A stretch of DNA of 11,472 bases from an uncultured Collinsella sp. (GTDB taxonomy: Bacteria > Actinomycetota > Coriobacteriia > Coriobacteriales > Coriobacteriaceae), in assembly GCA_902388545.1 (NCBI GenBank), contig CABMPS010000047.1, positions 1-11,472 of the forward strand. Reading direction: 5' to 3'. Positions 1 to 6,804 of this stretch are shown here, piece by piece. The first letter of the stretch is position 1. Each line of letters starts with the position of its first letter. Under the pieces are notes generated by a model. That model saw only the letters and a program-made list of their open reading frames with translations. It was not told the DNA's origin and made no database searches. Made by a program: the position numbers and the translations under genes.

Positions 1-1027
1 GTTCGAGCGCAACCGCCACAAAGATGTTCTCATCGTCGGTGGGGTGGGGAAGCCGCCGCTGCGCCGTGCGTCCGCTGCCATACGAATACTTAAGCTTGAG
101 CGTTACCGTGCCGCCCGTCAGTCCCTGACGGCGCAGGCGGCGTCCAACCGACTCTCCCAACAGCGCAATCGCCGCTTCGATGTCCCCACGCTCAGTCAAA
201 TCTTTCGCAAAGGTGCGCTCATTGCTCACGGATTTAACCTCGCGTTCCTCATCGAGGCTTGTTACTTCGGATATTTCGAGTCCCAGCGCACGCTGGCGCA
301 TGCGTTCGCCGTTGACGCCAAAAATAGAGGCCAAGGTTGATTCCGGTGAACGTGACAGCTCGCCGAGCGTGTAGATGCGCATGCGGCGCAGTCGCTCCTC
401 GGCCGAGCGCCCGATGCCGCTCATGGCAGATACCGGCAGCGCGGCCAAAAAGCGCTGCTCGGTTCCGGGGCGCACGATGGTCAGCCCAAACGGCTTATCC
501 CGCTCGCTTGCGATCTTTGCGACCGTCTTGTTGCAGCCCACGCCAATGGAGCAGGTCACTCCCAGCGCTGCCACGCGGTCGCTTATACGCCGCGCAACCA
601 GTAGCGGGTCTTCGGGCGCAAAGCGACCCGGTGTGATATCGATAAAGGCTTCGTCGATGGATACGCGCTCAACGCGCGGCGTCTCCTCGGCAAGAATCGC
701 CATGACCTGCGCGCTCACCTCGCGGTAGCGATCAAAGTGCCCGTGCGTCCAAATGGCTTGCGGGCACAAGCGCCGCGCCTCGGCCGAGGCCATGGCAGAG
801 TGCACGCCAAAGCGACGTGCCTCATACGAACACGTGGACACGACGCCACGCGAATCGGCGTCTCCGCCCACGATAAGCGGCTTTCCGCGCCATTCGGGAT
901 GATCGAGCATCTCCACGCTCGCAAAAAACGCATCGAGGTCCATGAGGCCCACCGCCGGACCCGTCCAGGGCGGCGGCGTGACGCCCATGGCATCCTCATA
1001 ACCGTATGTATGTTCGCGTCTTTCCAT
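1..1027 (-). CDS. dinB: DNA polymerase IV (Y-family), 5' part, runs off the left edge
   Basis: Translesion DNA polymerase that bypasses damaged template bases without proofreading. The gene reads leftward and 342 codons are visible; the 3' end, including the rest of the little-finger domain, lies outside the window. Visible Y-family signatures: an MDLDAFFASVE block with metal-binding Asp30 and Asp32, the fingers motif STCSYEARRFGVHSAM (about 64-79), the catalytic SIDEAF box with Asp125 and Glu126, and a helix-hairpin-helix type GVGCNKTVAKIASERDKP segment. I chose ATG 1027 because the reading frame upstream shows no better start and the protein begins about 28 residues before the first catalytic block; a second in-frame ATG at codon 14 is possible. 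There is no Shine-Dalgarno sequence, which suggests leaderless translation. It is transcribed divergently from rpsP and is probably an independent unit. The family call is secure from the motifs; the Pol IV (DinB) rather than UmuC-like assignment rests on overall pattern. Confidence 0.93.
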   Translation of the reverse strand, partial: MERREHTYGYEDAMGVTPPPWTGPAVGLMDLDAFFASVEMLDHPEWRGKPLIVGGDADSRGVVSTCSYEARRFGVHSAMASAEARRLCPQAIWTHGHFDRYREVSAQVMAILAEETPRVERVSIDEAFIDITPGRFAPEDPLLVARRISDRVAALGVTCSIGVGCNKTVAKIASERDKPFGLTIVRPGTEQRFLAALPVSAMSGIGRSAEERLRRMRIYTLGELSRSPESTLASIFGVNGERMRQRALGLEISEVTSLDEEREVKSVSNERTFAKDLTERGDIEAAIALLGESVGRRLRRQGLTGGTVTLKLKYSYGSGRTAQRRLPHPTDDENIFVAVALE

Positions 1028-1033
1028 GTCATG

Positions 1034-1062
1034 AGTATACCGCGCAGCTCATGTGGGGTGCG
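1034..1062 (-). promoter_or_regulatory. Candidate dinB promoter with -10 TATACT placed for a leaderless mRNA
   Basis: On the minus strand TATACT (plus positions 1034-1039) ends six bases before the dinB ATG at 1027. A transcript starting the usual distance downstream would begin at or next to the A of the ATG. No good -35 hexamer is seen at 16-18 bp spacing (around 1056-1063). No GGAG-like sequence precedes the ATG, which fits leaderless initiation. Confidence 0.4.
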
Positions 1063-1072
1063 TGTATGTGCT

Positions 1073-1099
1073 TGCAAATCCCGAATTCTTGTCTAAGAT
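1073..1099 (+). promoter_or_regulatory. Candidate distal rpsP promoter, TTGCAA-N15-TAAGAT
   Basis: TTGCAA at 1073-1078 and TAAGAT at 1094-1099 face rpsP with a rather short 15-bp spacer. The -35 overlaps the left arm, and the predicted start site the right arm, of an 8-bp inverted repeat. The -35 resembles that of the better rplS promoter (TTGCAG). This is a weak call from sequence alone. Confidence 0.3.
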
Positions 1100-1109
1100 A
1101 TGGATTTGC
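1074..1109. repeat. 8-bp inverted repeat between dinB and rpsP, possible operator
   Basis: GCAAATCC at 1074-1081 is matched exactly by its reverse complement GGATTTGC at 1102-1109, with 20 bases between the arms. The repeat lies in the divergent intergenic region and there is no T-run after it, so it is not a terminator. Arm spacing of 28 bp from start to start would suit a dimeric or tetrameric DNA-binding protein. I do not recognise the motif as a known LexA box or other named operator. Confidence 0.45.
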
Positions 1110-1146
1110 CCTCGACTACACCGAAGATTCTTTTGCGTCGATGGCG

Positions 1147-1152
1147 TATTAT
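1147..1152 (+). promoter_or_regulatory. Candidate proximal rpsP -10 element TATTAT
   Basis: TATTAT stands 57 bp before the rpsP start codon and would give a leader of about 50 nt containing the small hairpin at 1175-1189. No matching -35 is visible at 16-18 bp, so the call is weak. The octamer GTTCAACT follows directly and recurs near the start of the rplS transcript. Confidence 0.3.
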
Positions 1153-1174
1153 GTTCAACTGTTTGTTTGTAGTT

Positions 1175-1189
1175 GCAGCCTAAAGCTGC
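1175..1189 (+). promoter_or_regulatory. Small hairpin in the rpsP leader
   Basis: GCAGC (1175-1179) pairs with GCTGC (1185-1189) around the loop CTAAA. It ends seven bases before the GGAGGAG ribosome binding site at 1196-1202. It could expose or mask that site, or could be chance. Confidence 0.35.
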
Positions 1190-1208
1190 TTGGTTGGAGG
1201 AGTTTCCT

Positions 1209-1550
1209 TTGGCAGTCAAGATTCGCCTTGCTCGTCACGGCGCTAAGAAGCGTCCGTACTACCGTGTCGTCGTCGCCGATTCCCGCGCCCCGCGTGACGG
1301 TCGTATCATCGAGGAGGTTGGCCGCTACAACCCGATGACCGCCCCCAAGACCATCAATCTCGACCTCGAGAAGATCGCCGACTGGCAGTCCAAGGGCGCT
1401 CAGCTCACCGACGCCGTCGCCGCTCTGGTCAAGGCCGCCAACGAGGGCGAGAAGACCGAGACCGTCGTCAAGAAGTCCAAGAAGCAGCTCGCCAAAGAGG
1501 CCGAGGCCGCTAAGGCTGCCGCTGAGGCCGCTGAGGGCGCCGAGGAGTAA
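1209..1550 (+). CDS. rpsP: 30S ribosomal protein S16 (bS16)
   Basis: Structural protein of the small subunit body, bound to 16S rRNA and needed for 30S assembly. The product has 113 residues. The N-terminal half is canonical: [20 protein letters not shown], then [18 protein letters not shown], which is the S16 signature. After the usual core (about 80-85 residues) it carries a tail of about 30 residues rich in Lys, Ala and Glu, including runs of [18 protein letters not shown], probably helical or disordered. I chose TTG 1209 because MAVKIRL is where the family starts and GGAGGAG (1196-1202) sits six bases upstream; an upstream in-frame TTG at 1173 would add 12 non-conserved residues and lies before the binding site. 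It is the first gene of the rpsP-khpA-rimM-trmD-lepB cluster, and the next gene starts three bases after its stop. Confidence 0.97.
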   Translation: MAVKIRLARHGAKKRPYYRVVVADSRAPRDGRIIEEVGRYNPMTAPKTINLDLEKIADWQSKGAQLTDAVAALVKAANEGEKTETVVKKSKKQLAKEAEAAKAAAEAAEGAEE

Positions 1551-1553
1551 ATC

Positions 1554-1838
1554 GTGCCTGAGGTTGACGCTGCACAGCTCGAGGGTGAGGCAATGCTCTC
1601 AGATCGCATCGCCGATCTCGTCGAATATCTCGTTGTTCAGATCGTCGACGACCCGGATTCCGTGAGCCTTGAGGTCATCGATGGTGACGACGCCTCCACG
1701 ATTGAGGTTTCGGTCGCCGAGGATGACGTCGCTAAGGTCATCGGCCGTCGTGGCCGTACCATCAAGGCCATTCGCACGCTCGCCCGTGCACTGGCCGCTC
1801 GCCTCGACACTGCTGTCGAGGTAGAGGTTCTGGGCTAG
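1554..1838 (+). CDS. khpA: KH-domain RNA-binding protein KhpA
   Basis: Small single-KH RNA-binding protein of the KhpA (YlqC) family, which in Gram-positive bacteria partners with KhpB and influences translation and cell-envelope growth. The core LSDRIADLVEYLVVQIVDDPDSV leads into an acidic strand and then the nucleic-acid binding GXXG loop, VIGRRGRTI, with Gly64 and Gly67. The usual place of this gene is exactly here, between rpsP and rimM. The start is uncertain. GTG 1554 has GAGGAG (1542-1547) at a six-base distance and gives 94 residues. ATG 1593 has a GAGGG at 1581-1585 and gives 81 residues, closer to the family's usual length of about 75-80. I report the longer form because its ribosome binding site is better and the spacing to rpsP is tight. 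The extra 13 residues show no recognisable motif. Confidence 0.92.
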   Translation: MPEVDAAQLEGEAMLSDRIADLVEYLVVQIVDDPDSVSLEVIDGDDASTIEVSVAEDDVAKVIGRRGRTIKAIRTLARALAARLDTAVEVEVLG

Positions 1839-1842
1839 GACC

Positions 1843-2364
1843 TTGAGGTCCCAGTACAAAAACATCGCCCGTGTGGTCAAGCCGCACGGAAGGAAGGGGG
1901 AGGTCCTCGCGCAGCCGCTGCGGGGGCTTCCTTCTGTATTAGAGCCGGGTATGCGCGTCGCCCTGACGCCGCCGGCGCTCAAGCGCGACCGCTTTTGCAC
2001 GGTCGTGTCCGTCACCGATACGGGCGATGGCGATCTGGTCTCGTTTGAGGGCATTGACGACTTGACGGCCGCCGAGGGCATCACGGGATGCTATGTGTTG
2101 GCAAATCGTGACGATTTTGAGCTCGATTCACTCGACGCCGCCTATTCCGATCTGATGGGTCGCGAGGTGGTCGACGAGCGCTTCGGTTCACTCGGTACGA
2201 TCGTCGAGATCATGTCGACGCCCGCTAACGATGTTTGGGTTGTCGAGGGCGATCGGTACGGCGAGGTACTGATTCCCGTGATCGAGCAGGTTGTGCTCGA
2301 TCTTCCCGACACAGGAACAATTTCCGTCCACGTTATGGACGGCCTGATCGATATGGACAAGTAG
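1843..2364 (+). CDS. rimM: Ribosome maturation factor RimM
   Basis: Assembly factor that binds S19 on the 30S head and helps process 16S rRNA. The 173-residue product has the normal two-domain plan: an N-terminal beta-barrel opening with YKNIARVVKPHGRKGEV (compare the family's RIVKPHGIRGEV) to about residue 90, then a PRC-barrel domain from about residue 100 (DLMGREVVDERFGSLGTIVEI) to the end, with the typical DVWVVEG and EVLIPVIEQVV strands. TTG 1843 is the only start available: an in-frame stop lies at 1822 and no other start codon lies between. There is no good Shine-Dalgarno site at normal distance; the nearest GAGG (1824-1827) is 15 bases away. The start is four bases after the khpA stop, so translation is probably coupled to khpA. 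The GGACCT-TG-AGGTCC palindrome across the start codon may be fortuitous. Confidence 0.95.
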   Translation: MRSQYKNIARVVKPHGRKGEVLAQPLRGLPSVLEPGMRVALTPPALKRDRFCTVVSVTDTGDGDLVSFEGIDDLTAAEGITGCYVLANRDDFELDSLDAAYSDLMGREVVDERFGSLGTIVEIMSTPANDVWVVEGDRYGEVLIPVIEQVVLDLPDTGTISVHVMDGLIDMDK

Positions 2365-2374
2365 GGAGGACAAC

Positions 2375-3133
2375 ATGCTGATTGAGACCCTTTCGGTCTT
2401 TCCCGAGATGTTTGAGCCCGTCATGTCCACATCGATTTTGGGCCGCGCCCGCAAGGCCGGCCTTTTTGATTTTAAGGCGTATAACCTGCGCGACTGGACG
2501 CACGACCGTCATCGTACCGTCGATGACGAGCCGTACGGCGGCGGGCAGGGCATGCTCATGAAGGTCGAGCCTATCGCCGAGGCCATCGAGGCCATTAGCG
2601 CGGAGGGCCCCAAGCCGACGGTGGTGTTCTTCACCCCGTGCGGCGAGCCTTTTACGCAGCATGTGGCCGAGCGCCTGCTCAAAAGCGAGCGCCTGCTGTT
2701 TGTGTGCAGCCGTTACGAAGGTGTCGACGAGCGTGCCTATGCGTATGCCGACGAGCGCCTGTCGATCGGCGATTACGTGCTCACGGGCGGCGAGCTTCCC
2801 GCTATGGTCGTTGCCGATGCCGTCGTACGCCTGATCCCCGGCGCCCTTGGTGACGAGATGAGCAACGTGGACGAGTCGTTCTCGACCGCCGAGGACGGAG
2901 GCCTGCTCGAGTACGCGCAGTACACCCGCCCCGCCGAGTTCAACGGCGAGGGCGTGCCTCCGGTGCTCGTGAGCGGCGATCACGCCAAGGTCGATGCCTG
3001 GCGTCGCAAGAACGCCATCGAGCGCACCTGCCGCTGGCGTCCGGACTTGATCGAGACGGCGCGGCTCACGCCCGAGGAGCGCGCTTACGCGCAGGTGATC
3101 CTTGACGCTTCGTATTCGCAGAGCGAGGAGTGA
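2375..3133 (+). CDS. trmD: tRNA (guanine-N1-)-methyltransferase TrmD
   Basis: Transfers a methyl group from S-adenosylmethionine to G37 of tRNAs with a G at position 36, preventing +1 frameshifts. The 252-residue length is typical. It belongs to the SPOUT class with a deep C-terminal trefoil knot. Visible blocks: DDEPYGGGQGM (50-60), SRYEGVDER (112-120) and the knot/SAM-binding stretch SIGDYVLTGGELPAM (130-144), followed by a C-terminal tRNA-binding part beginning with YTRPAEFNGEGVPPVL. ATG 2375 has GGAGG at 2365-2369, five bases upstream, and lies 10 bases after the rimM stop. It is part of the same cluster. In many bacteria rplS follows trmD directly; here lepB does, and rplS is far downstream. 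Confidence 0.98.
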   Translation: MLIETLSVFPEMFEPVMSTSILGRARKAGLFDFKAYNLRDWTHDRHRTVDDEPYGGGQGMLMKVEPIAEAIEAISAEGPKPTVVFFTPCGEPFTQHVAERLLKSERLLFVCSRYEGVDERAYAYADERLSIGDYVLTGGELPAMVVADAVVRLIPGALGDEMSNVDESFSTAEDGGLLEYAQYTRPAEFNGEGVPPVLVSGDHAKVDAWRRKNAIERTCRWRPDLIETARLTPEERAYAQVILDASYSQSEE

Positions 3134-3135
3134 AT

Positions 3136-3699
3136 ATGGTTCCTACGCAACATTCCGCGTTGAGGGGCGCTTTTGAGTGGATCGCGGTCATCGCGATCGC
3201 ACTGGTCGCCACCTTCTTGATTCGCTCGTTTGTGGTCGAGCCCTTTGTAGTGCCCACCGGTTCCATGGAGGACACGATCGAGATCGGCGATCAGATTCTG
3301 GCGCAGAAGGTGACGCTCGAACTCGGACAGCCCGTCAAACAGGGCGATATCGTGGTGTTTCACAACCCCGATGCCACATCCGAGCATGACGTGCTGGTAA
3401 AGCGCGTCATCGCCACGGCCGGCCAGACGGTCGACCTTCAGGACGGCAAGGTCGTCGTTGACGGCCAAGCGCTCGACGAGGACTATACGACGGGCATGAG
3501 CTGGCCGCTTTCGGTCCAGGCGCCCGCCGCCCAGGTGAGTTATCCCTACACCGTTCCCGACGGGTGCGTGTGGGTGATGGGCGACAACCGCGAAAACTCT
3601 GCCGACTCGCGCTACTTTGGTCCCGTCGATCGCTCTGATTTGATCGCTGTGGCGCTTGTGCGCTACTGGCCGCTCAACCGCATCGGCGCTATCGACTAA
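3136..3699 (+). CDS. lepB: Signal peptidase I
   Basis: Membrane-bound serine protease that cleaves signal peptides from exported proteins outside the cytoplasmic membrane. The 187-residue protein has one N-terminal membrane segment (about 14-32) and then the catalytic domain. The nucleophile is Ser43 in PTGSMEDTI and the general base is Lys89 in VLVKRVIA. The conserved GDNRENSADSR box lies at 149-159, so the Ser/Lys dyad is complete. ATG 3136 is preferred: GAGGAG at 3125-3130 is five bases upstream. A GTG at 3130, overlapping the trmD stop, would place the start on top of that binding site. The start follows the trmD stop by two bases, so the two genes are surely co-transcribed and probably coupled. 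The single membrane segment and short length are typical of Gram-positive type signal peptidases. Confidence 0.96.
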   Translation: MVPTQHSALRGAFEWIAVIAIALVATFLIRSFVVEPFVVPTGSMEDTIEIGDQILAQKVTLELGQPVKQGDIVVFHNPDATSEHDVLVKRVIATAGQTVDLQDGKVVVDGQALDEDYTTGMSWPLSVQAPAAQVSYPYTVPDGCVWVMGDNRENSADSRYFGPVDRSDLIAVALVRYWPLNRIGAID

Positions 3700-3706
3700 A
3701 AACCGC

Positions 3707-3712
3707 TATAGT
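3707..3712 (+). promoter_or_regulatory. Weak candidate -10 (TATAGT) before glyQ
   Basis: TATAGT lies in the 59-bp gap between lepB and glyQ. No convincing -35 is present, since the matching position is inside the end of lepB. No terminator separates the two genes, so glyQ may simply be read from the upstream cluster. No T-box leader can fit in this gap. Confidence 0.2.
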
Positions 3713-3758
3713 ACAGTACCTAACCGTGTAATCGTTTCGACGAGGGGATATTAGAGGC

Positions 3759-4670
3759 ATGAACGCTTCATCGCTTTCCTTCCAAGACATCATCCTGCGC
3801 CTCCAGCAGTACTGGGGCGAGCAGGGCTGCGTCATTATGCAGCCCTATGACTCCGAGGTCGGTGCCGGTACCTTCCATACCGCCACCACGCTGCGCTCGC
3901 TCGGTCCTGCCGAATGGCGCACCTGCTATGCGCAGCCCTGCCGCCGTCCCGCCGACGGTCGCTACGGCGAGAACCCCAACCGCATGCAGCACTACTATCA
4001 GTTCCAGGTGCTCATCAAGCCCTCGCCGGTCAACGCCCAGGAGCTTTACCTGGGGTCTCTTGCCGCCATTGGCCTGGACCCCAACGACCATGACGTCCGC
4101 TTTGTCGAGGACGACTGGGAGAGCCCGACCCTGGGCGCCTGGGGCCTTGGCTGGGAGGTCTGGCTCAACGGCATGGAGGTCACGCAGTTTACGTACTTCC
4201 AGCAGGTGGGCGGTATCGAGGTCGACCCCGTGCCCGTCGAGATCACCTATGGCCTGGAGCGTATCGCCATGTACGCCCAGGGCGTCAACTCGGTCTACGA
4301 TCTGGTGTGGAGCTATCTGCCCGACGGCACGCCCATGACCTACGGCGACGTGTTCCTCGAGAACGAGCGCGAGTTCAGTGCCTATAACTTTGAGGTCGCC
4401 AACGTCGAGATGATGCGTCAGAAGTTTGACGACTACGAGGCCGAGTGCCATTCCTGCCTGGAACGCAAGCTGCCGCTGCCCGCATACGACTGCGTCATGA
4501 AGTGCAGCCACGCTTTCAATCTGCTTGATGCCCGCGGCGCCCTGTCTGCGGTCGAGCGTGCCAACTACATCCTGCGCGTCCGCGCCGTCGCCAAGGCGTG
4601 CTGCGAGGCCTATATGGCCGAGGTCGCCGGAGTCAACGAGAATGCCGACCAGGAAGGCGAGGTGGCGTAA
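3759..4670 (+). CDS. glyQ: Glycine--tRNA ligase alpha subunit
   Basis: Catalytic subunit of the two-subunit bacterial glycyl-tRNA synthetase: it binds glycine and ATP and forms glycyl-adenylate. The 303-residue length is normal. It is a class II synthetase with very conserved blocks: [16 protein letters not shown] (about 16-31), [21 protein letters not shown] (62-75) and HYYQFQV, then the long [21 protein letters not shown] and [11 protein letters not shown] stretch that forms the active site. The C-terminal part holds LPLPAYD and [14 protein letters not shown], also typical. ATG 3759 starts at the family N-terminus; GAGGGG at 3742-3747 is a slightly distant binding site. glyS begins three bases after the stop. 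Single-chain glycyl-tRNA synthetase is the form familiar from Mycobacterium and Streptomyces, so the two-subunit form here sets this lineage apart. Confidence 0.98.
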   Translation: MNASSLSFQDIILRLQQYWGEQGCVIMQPYDSEVGAGTFHTATTLRSLGPAEWRTCYAQPCRRPADGRYGENPNRMQHYYQFQVLIKPSPVNAQELYLGSLAAIGLDPNDHDVRFVEDDWESPTLGAWGLGWEVWLNGMEVTQFTYFQQVGGIEVDPVPVEITYGLERIAMYAQGVNSVYDLVWSYLPDGTPMTYGDVFLENEREFSAYNFEVANVEMMRQKFDDYEAECHSCLERKLPLPAYDCVMKCSHAFNLLDARGALSAVERANYILRVRAVAKACCEAYMAEVAGVNENADQEGEVA

Positions 4671-4673
4671 GCC

Positions 4674-6770
4674 ATGGCAGACGCTAAGGATTTCCTGTTT
4701 GAGATCGGTACGGAGGAAATGCCCTCCGCACCGCTGAACAATGCCGTCAAGCAGCTTGGCACCATGATTGCCAAGGGCCTCGACGAGGCCGGTCTGGCCC
4801 ATGGCGAGGTCCGCGTGATCTCGAGCCCGCGTCGTCTGGCTGCGCTCGTGGCCAACGTCGCCACTGCGACCGATGAGGTTCACGAGGTCAAGCGCGGTCC
4901 CGCGGCTAACATTGCCTTCGATGCCGACGGCAACGCCACCAAGGCCGCCCAGGGCTTTGCCCGCAAGTGCGGTGTGGGTGCCGAGGATCTGGTCCGTCGC
5001 GAGGACACCGACGGCCGTGAGTACGTGTTCGCCGAGAAGAACATTCCTTCCGCACCGGCTACCCCGATCCTGACGGCCCTGTGCGAGAAGACCATCGCCG
5101 GCCTGCAGTGGCCCAACTACCGCAGCCAGCGTTGGGGTCACGAGCACGCTACGTTTGTACGTCCGGTCCGTTGGATCTGCTGTCTTCTGGGCGAGGACGT
5201 TGTGCCCGTGTCGTTTGCCGACGTGACGAGCGGCAACACCACGCGCGGCCATCGCGTGCTTGGCCCCGGCGACCATGTTGTCGCCAGCCCCGCCGTCTAC
5301 GAGCAGGTGCTCGAGGACGCCGGCGTGCTTTCTGCCGAGCGTCGTCGTGAGGCCATCCTTGCCGGCATCGCCGAGGTCGAGGCTGCTCGCCCCGGCTGCC
5401 ATGTCGATACGCCCAAGAAGGTCTTTGAGGAGGTCATCAACCTCTGCGAGTGGCCGACGGTGCTCGTCGGTACCTTCGACGAGGAGTTCCTCAAAGTCCC
5501 GCACGAGATCATCTGCGAGTCCATGCTCACCAACCAGCGCTACTTCCCGATCTATGACGGCGAGGGCAAGCTCACGCGTGAGTTCGTGGTCGTTTCCAAC
5601 AGCAAGCCCGAGAACGCCGAGCGTGTGATCGACGGCAACGAGCGCGTCGTGCGCGCCCGCCTGGACGACGCCAAGTTCTTCTATGAGGAGGATCTGAAGA
5701 TCTCCCTCGACGAGTTCCGCGAGCGTCTGGCCAAGGTCGCCTTCCAGGAGAAGCTCGGCAGCGTGCTCGCCAAGTCCGAGCGTGTTGAGCAGCTCGCGCT
5801 CGCCATTGCCCGTGAGGCCCATCTGGGCGCCCACCTGGCCGCCGACGCTGCTCGCGCCGCACACCTGTGCAAGGCAGACCTGGTGTCCAACGCCGTCGTC
5901 GAGTTCACGAGCCAGCAGGGCGTGATGGGTGGTTACTACGCCTGCGCGATGGGGGAGAACGACGAGGTCGCTCATGCCATTCGCGATCACTATCGTCCCC
6001 GCTTTGCCGGCGACGAGCTGCCCGAGGGCACCGCTGGCTGCATCGTGGCCTGCGCCGACAAGCTCGATACCATCGCCGGTATCTTTGCCATCGGCGAGCC
6101 CCCGACCGGCTCCTCCGACCCCTACGCGCTGCGTCGTGCCGCTATCGGCATCATCAACATCCTGCGCGACCGTCTGCCGATCGATCCCACGTCGCTCATC
6201 GACTTCGCCCTTGAGCTCTACAGTGAGCAGGGCATTGAGTTCGACGCCGCCGAGGTCGCCCAGCAGGTTCGCGACTTCTTCCATGGCCGCCTGGTGAGCA
6301 TGGCCCGCGACGAGAAGATCCCGGCCGATACCGTTGCCGCCGTCTCCGCGGTGCACATCATTGCTCCGTCCGTCTTCTTCGCCCGCTGCGCCGCCCTCGA
6401 CGAGGCCCGCAAGAACGACGCTGAGACGTTCGATAACCTGGCGACCGCCTATGCCCGCGCCGCGCACATCTCCAAGCCCGAGCTGGGTGCGGAGTACGAC
6501 CGCGCCCTGATGGGCGAGGTTGAGCTCGCGCTTGCCGACGCCTCCGAGGCCGCTCGGACCGCCGTCGATGCTGCTCTCGCTGTCGAGGATTACCCGGCCG
6601 CATTTGCTGCCCTCGCCGCCCTGCGTGCCCCCATCGACCGCTTCTTCGACGAGGTCATGGTCATGGACAAGGACGAGCAGCTTCGCGATAATCGCCTTAA
6701 GCTGCTCAACCGCTTCGAGGCCGTTTTCTCCGGCATCGCCAACATCGGTGAGCTTGCCCGCAAAAAGTAA
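4674..6770 (+). CDS. glyS: Glycine--tRNA ligase beta subunit
   Basis: tRNA-binding subunit of glycyl-tRNA synthetase, required with GlyQ for aminoacylation in the cytoplasm. The 698-residue length is typical (about 690). It opens with the family signature FLFEIGTEEMPSAPL, contains the HD-like and linker region with KADLVSNAVVEFTSQQGVMG (400-419), then DHYRPRFAGDELPEG and the ADKLDTIAGIFAIGEPPTGSSDP block. It ends in a DALR-like anticodon-binding domain with FFDEVMVMDKDEQLRDNRL close to the C-terminus. The start ATG 4674 has GAGGTGG (4659-4665) eight bases upstream and lies three bases after the glyQ stop, an arrangement that favours equal output of the two subunits. The 34-bp gap to the next gene contains a small hairpin but no terminator. 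Confidence 0.98.
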   Translation: MADAKDFLFEIGTEEMPSAPLNNAVKQLGTMIAKGLDEAGLAHGEVRVISSPRRLAALVANVATATDEVHEVKRGPAANIAFDADGNATKAAQGFARKCGVGAEDLVRREDTDGREYVFAEKNIPSAPATPILTALCEKTIAGLQWPNYRSQRWGHEHATFVRPVRWICCLLGEDVVPVSFADVTSGNTTRGHRVLGPGDHVVASPAVYEQVLEDAGVLSAERRREAILAGIAEVEAARPGCHVDTPKKVFEEVINLCEWPTVLVGTFDEEFLKVPHEIICESMLTNQRYFPIYDGEGKLTREFVVVSNSKPENAERVIDGNERVVRARLDDAKFFYEEDLKISLDEFRERLAKVAFQEKLGSVLAKSERVEQLALAIAREAHLGAHLAADAARAAHLCKADLVSNAVVEFTSQQGVMGGYYACAMGENDEVAHAIRDHYRPRFAGDELPEGTAGCIVACADKLDTIAGIFAIGEPPTGSSDPYALRRAAIGIINILRDRLPIDPTSLIDFALELYSEQGIEFDAAEVAQQVRDFFHGRLVSMARDEKIPADTVAAVSAVHIIAPSVFFARCAALDEARKNDAETFDNLATAYARAAHISKPELGAEYDRALMGEVELALADASEAARTAVDAALAVEDYPAAFAALAALRAPIDRFFDEVMVMDKDEQLRDNRLKLLNRFEAVFSGIANIGELARKK

Positions 6771-6777
6771 GCTAGCC

Positions 6778-6791
6778 TGCGCGTAAGCGCA
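6778..6791 (+). promoter_or_regulatory. GNRA-loop hairpin before the PPDK regulator gene
   Basis: TGCGC (6778-6782) pairs with GCGCA (6787-6791) around the tetraloop GTAA, a GNRA loop in RNA. It ends next to the AAGGAG ribosome binding site (6793-6798). The same stem with another GNRA loop lies just before the ribosome binding site of ppdK at 7977-7990. No T-run follows, so it is not a terminator. Confidence 0.45.
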
Positions 6792-6804
6792 AAAGGAGCC
6801 CCGC

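Noticed and set aside
44..1096. Plus-strand and alternative minus-strand open frames in the dinB region
   Set aside because: The frame encoding the polymerase IV motifs is unambiguous and open from 1027 to the window edge; the others are Arg/Ser/Ala-rich shadows.
1175..1189. GCAGC/GCTGC hairpin as a terminator upstream of rpsP
   Set aside because: The stem is only five base pairs with no T-run; it is more likely a leader structure or chance.
1839..1852. GGACCT-TG-AGGTCC palindrome at the rimM start as an operator
   Set aside because: It lies inside a tightly packed operon across a start codon, where a DNA operator is unlikely; it is kept only as a remark on rimM.
1599..2983. Minus-strand open frames opposite khpA, rimM and trmD
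   Set aside because: They overlap secure genes entirely and show no family motifs.
3700..3758. T-box riboswitch before glyQ
   Set aside because: Only 59 bp lie between lepB and glyQ, too short for a T-box, and no terminator stem is present.
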